Shown here: in pieces, positions 31,790 through 33,507 of the stretch
Layout of the letters: every line of letters starts with the position of its first letter
Numbering within the stretch: the first letter of the stretch is position 1
Assembly: GCA_020048645.1 (NCBI GenBank)
Contig: JAIFMG010000115.1
Coordinates: forward strand, 1 to 33,507
Direction of reading: 5' to 3'
Length of the DNA stretch: 33,507 nt
Source: Bacteroidota bacterium
GTDB taxonomy: Bacteria > Bacteroidota > Bacteroidia > Bacteroidales > UBA6013
Notes under the pieces: model-generated
Databases searched by the model: none
Seen by the model: only the letters and a program-made list of their open reading frames with translations
What the model was told of the DNA's origin: nothing
Position numbers and translations under genes: made by a program

Positions 31790-32986
31790 ATGAGAATAAA
31801 TAGTTTGAAACTGAATAATTTCAAATGTTTTCAAAATTTAGAAATTGATTTTGGAAAAATAACTCTACTGACAGGCGCAAACAGCAGTGGCAAGAGCTCA
31901 CTCATCCACTCGCTTTTAGCAGTTATGCAAACCAAAGATTTCCCCTATGAATTATCACCCAATGGTGATTTTTTTAATATGGGAAATTTCAGAAACATGG
32001 TATCGGGTTACGATTTAAAAAATTCAATTGAGCTTTCATTTTCATTGGATTCAAAGAATCAGATGAAAATTCGTTTTAAATCTGTTTGGGAGAATAATCC
32101 CATCAATGGAATGCCCGTTTGCAAACTATTCGAATATGACAATGGGGAAGATTTTTTGACCATCGAAATTAAAGATAATCAGTACTTTTTCACCAACGAA
32201 AAAAATGAAACAACCCTATACGATTCATTGCCCAAATTAAAACAAGGAATTGAAAAATGGTATGGTGAAATAAATTTTCTCCATAAGGATATTGAAGAGC
32301 TTCGAAACTATCATTTCAATTTCATAAATTCATACCGCATTGGTCCCGATCGAAACAATTTCCGAGTTCCTAAAGCAGAAATTGTCAAACCCAATGGTAG
32401 CGGTTATGAAAATGTCATATGCGAGTGGAGTGAAATGAGAAGCCCTAAATTTATTGAGCTCGTCGATGCGATGAAAGAGCTAGGTTTGGTTTCTGACATC
32501 AAAGTAAAAACGAGAGAACAAGGCGATTTTGATTTGCAAGTTCAGACCAAGGAAAACGGAATTGTTTCATCATTGATTGATGTCGGATTTGGAGTGAGCA
32601 AAATTTTACCTGCAATCGTGGCTGATTTACAATTGAATCAAAATTCAATTCTAGCAATTTCAGAACCGGAAATTGACTTGCACCCCAGCATTCAAGCGGA
32701 TTTTGCTGATTACCTGTCAAAGCAAGTGAGAACAAATGGCAAGCAGTATATCATCGAAACGCACAGTGAATATTTGTTGAATCGAATTCGATTGTTGATT
32801 GCAAAAGGAGAGCTAAACGAAAGCGACGTGGAAGTTTATTATTTTGAAAACGATGGTGAAAAATCGGACACTTGTCGTATTCAATTCAAGAAAAACGGTG
32901 AAATAATTGGAGCACCTGACAATTTTTTCAAAACCTATTTGATTGATACCATGCAATTGGCAATGAGCACATTTGACTATGAATGA
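31790..32986 (+). CDS. OLD/DUF3696-like AAA ATPase (AT-rich, likely acquired)
   Basis: A 398-residue ABC-type ATPase of the OLD/RecF-like class. Walker A is GANSSGKSS (29-37), the signature-like segment is VGFGVSKILPAI (265-276), and Walker B is LAISEPEIDLHPS (288-300) with IETHSEYLLNRIR as D-loop/H-motif (322-334). The C-terminal half (VEVYYFENDGEKSDTCRIQF..., GEIIGAPDNFF) matches the DUF3696-type AAA proteins. There is no TOPRIM nuclease domain, so this is not a full OLD protein. Such ATPases commonly pair with a separate nuclease or other effector in phage-defence modules. Codon use is AT-rich, unlike the rest of the window. The stop overlaps the next gene's start (ATGAATGA). Confidence 0.9.
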   Translation: MRINSLKLNNFKCFQNLEIDFGKITLLTGANSSGKSSLIHSLLAVMQTKDFPYELSPNGDFFNMGNFRNMVSGYDLKNSIELSFSLDSKNQMKIRFKSVWENNPINGMPVCKLFEYDNGEDFLTIEIKDNQYFFTNEKNETTLYDSLPKLKQGIEKWYGEINFLHKDIEELRNYHFNFINSYRIGPDRNNFRVPKAEIVKPNGSGYENVICEWSEMRSPKFIELVDAMKELGLVSDIKVKTREQGDFDLQVQTKENGIVSSLIDVGFGVSKILPAIVADLQLNQNSILAISEPEIDLHPSIQADFADYLSKQVRTNGKQYIIETHSEYLLNRIRLLIAKGELNESDVEVYYFENDGEKSDTCRIQFKKNGEIIGAPDNFFKTYLIDTMQLAMSTFDYE

Positions 32987-33377
32987 ATCAACGGACAGGA
33001 AAAGGGATATATTCATCGACAACAACATTGCAAAAAAAATTGCGTCTGCCAAGGATTTTGAATACATCAAATTGATCGTATGGTTGATGCAATTGTCGAA
33101 AAGTGATGTTGACAAAATATTTCCTAGAATGAGGATTGCAAACAAGGAAATTCTTTATTCTTGTTACCGCAAAGAAAACAGACCATATCTTGCAATTTCA
33201 AGGAAGATTCTTAACGAATATTCAAGTTCTTCCAATGGCGCAAAATCGATCACTGCAATCACCAACGTCATAAATCGTTTGAAGGCTGACGGAAATAGGC
33301 TAAATTCGATAAAAAAGTCCCAGATAGATGAATTTATCGAGAAAAGGAAAAAATCTTTTCTCGTTTGGACGATTTAA
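32979..33377 (+). CDS. PIN-like effector partner of the ATPase, frameshifted and possibly truncated
   Basis: A gene encoding 132 residues from the ATG at 32979 (an in-frame TTG at 32973 is less likely). The start IFIDNNIAKKI resembles the first acidic motif of PIN-like nucleases, and IANKEIL and ILNEYSSSS could hold the acidic residues of the middle motifs. The frame ends at 33377 (LVWTI), but adding one A to the A6 run at 33348-33353 yields IFSRLDDLNKDKEHIPVVLLSDK, ending at 33424. The VVLLSD core is what I recall from relatives that then continue for 40 residues or more. The gene therefore appears frameshifted and also ended early. Function as a nuclease is inferred, not shown. Confidence 0.65.
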   Translation: MNESTDRKRDIFIDNNIAKKIASAKDFEYIKLIVWLMQLSKSDVDKIFPRMRIANKEILYSCYRKENRPYLAISRKILNEYSSSSNGAKSITAITNVINRLKADGNRLNSIKKSQIDEFIEKRKKSFLVWTI

Positions 33378-33467
33378 ACAAAGACAAGGAGCACATACCC
33401 GTTGTTCTCTTATCGGATAAGTAAAAGGCTAGATTCAGTTTGCATTATCAATACGAAAAGATTTTTC

Positions 33468-33498
33468 CACGAAATGCACGAAAAACACGAAAAATATT
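33468..33498 (+). repeat. Short 9-bp tandem repeat at the right edge
   Basis: CACGAAATG, CACGAAAAA, CACGAAAAA in tandem (within 33468-33498). A-rich spacer repeats like this are common in Bacteroidota intergenic DNA. It follows the end of the PIN-like gene. Confidence 0.5.
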
Positions 33499-33507
33499 CT
33501 TGTCCTC

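Noticed and set aside
33345-33356. Programmed -1 frameshift in the PIN-like gene
   Set aside because: The A6 run does not make a standard X XXY YYZ slippery heptamer in the right frame, and no following structure is evident; a single-base deletion is simpler.

Overview
The window looks like a chromosomal segment from a GC-rich member of the Bacteroidota. The evidence is a complete nqrABCDEF operon plus apbE, a six-repeat ribosomal protein S1 with the N-terminal acidic/aromatic extension usual in this phylum, a DUF6913-type gene, a PorSS-tail-like peptide, many lipoproteins, and near-absence of Shine-Dalgarno sites. Several upstream regions instead carry the Bacteroidota -33/-7 promoter pattern (TTTG, about 19 nt, TAnnTTTG). 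I cannot assign a genus. No rRNA, tRNA, CRISPR array or complete insertion sequence was seen.

Layout. 1-140 is a dispersed/tandem repeat edge. 140-2131 (minus) is a tightly overlapping STAS - RNase Z - rhomboid set. 2283-4218 (minus) is rpsA with a clear intrinsic terminator and a promoter. 4495-8893 (plus) holds a receiver-histidine kinase, an unrecognised protein, a DUF6913 protein, dapA and a DUF2807-type lipoprotein. 8907-11277 (minus) holds an acidic-tailed unknown, apbE and engB. 11407-17332 (minus) is the Na+-translocating NADH:quinone reductase operon, bounded by a good promoter and a terminator-like hairpin. 17518-19530 (minus) is a lipoprotein that joins HEAT-type repeats to a cyclophilin domain.

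19794-23850 (plus) is an envelope-oriented set: a tiny secreted PorSS-tail-like protein, an ECF sigma factor, a protein with an anti-sigma-like N-terminus, one inner-membrane helix, a 29-residue Asn/Ala repeat array and a C-terminal beta-barrel, and a PKD-domain lipoprotein. The last three genes overlap, so they probably form one regulatory/envelope unit. 24433-26826 (minus) is a MacB/FtsX-type permease flanked by two gene-poor, repeat-bearing gaps. 27287-31174 holds a SpoIIAA-like protein, a small membrane protein, a PP1-like phosphatase, a tRNA-dihydrouridine synthase and two exported proteins.

From about 31740 to the right edge the composition changes abruptly to AT-rich. This part encodes an OLD/DUF3696-like AAA ATPase overlapping a small PIN-like gene. 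It looks like a horizontally acquired, possibly defensive two-gene module whose second gene carries a frameshift and may be truncated. This module and the sigma/anti-sigma/barrel unit are the most interesting parts of the window.
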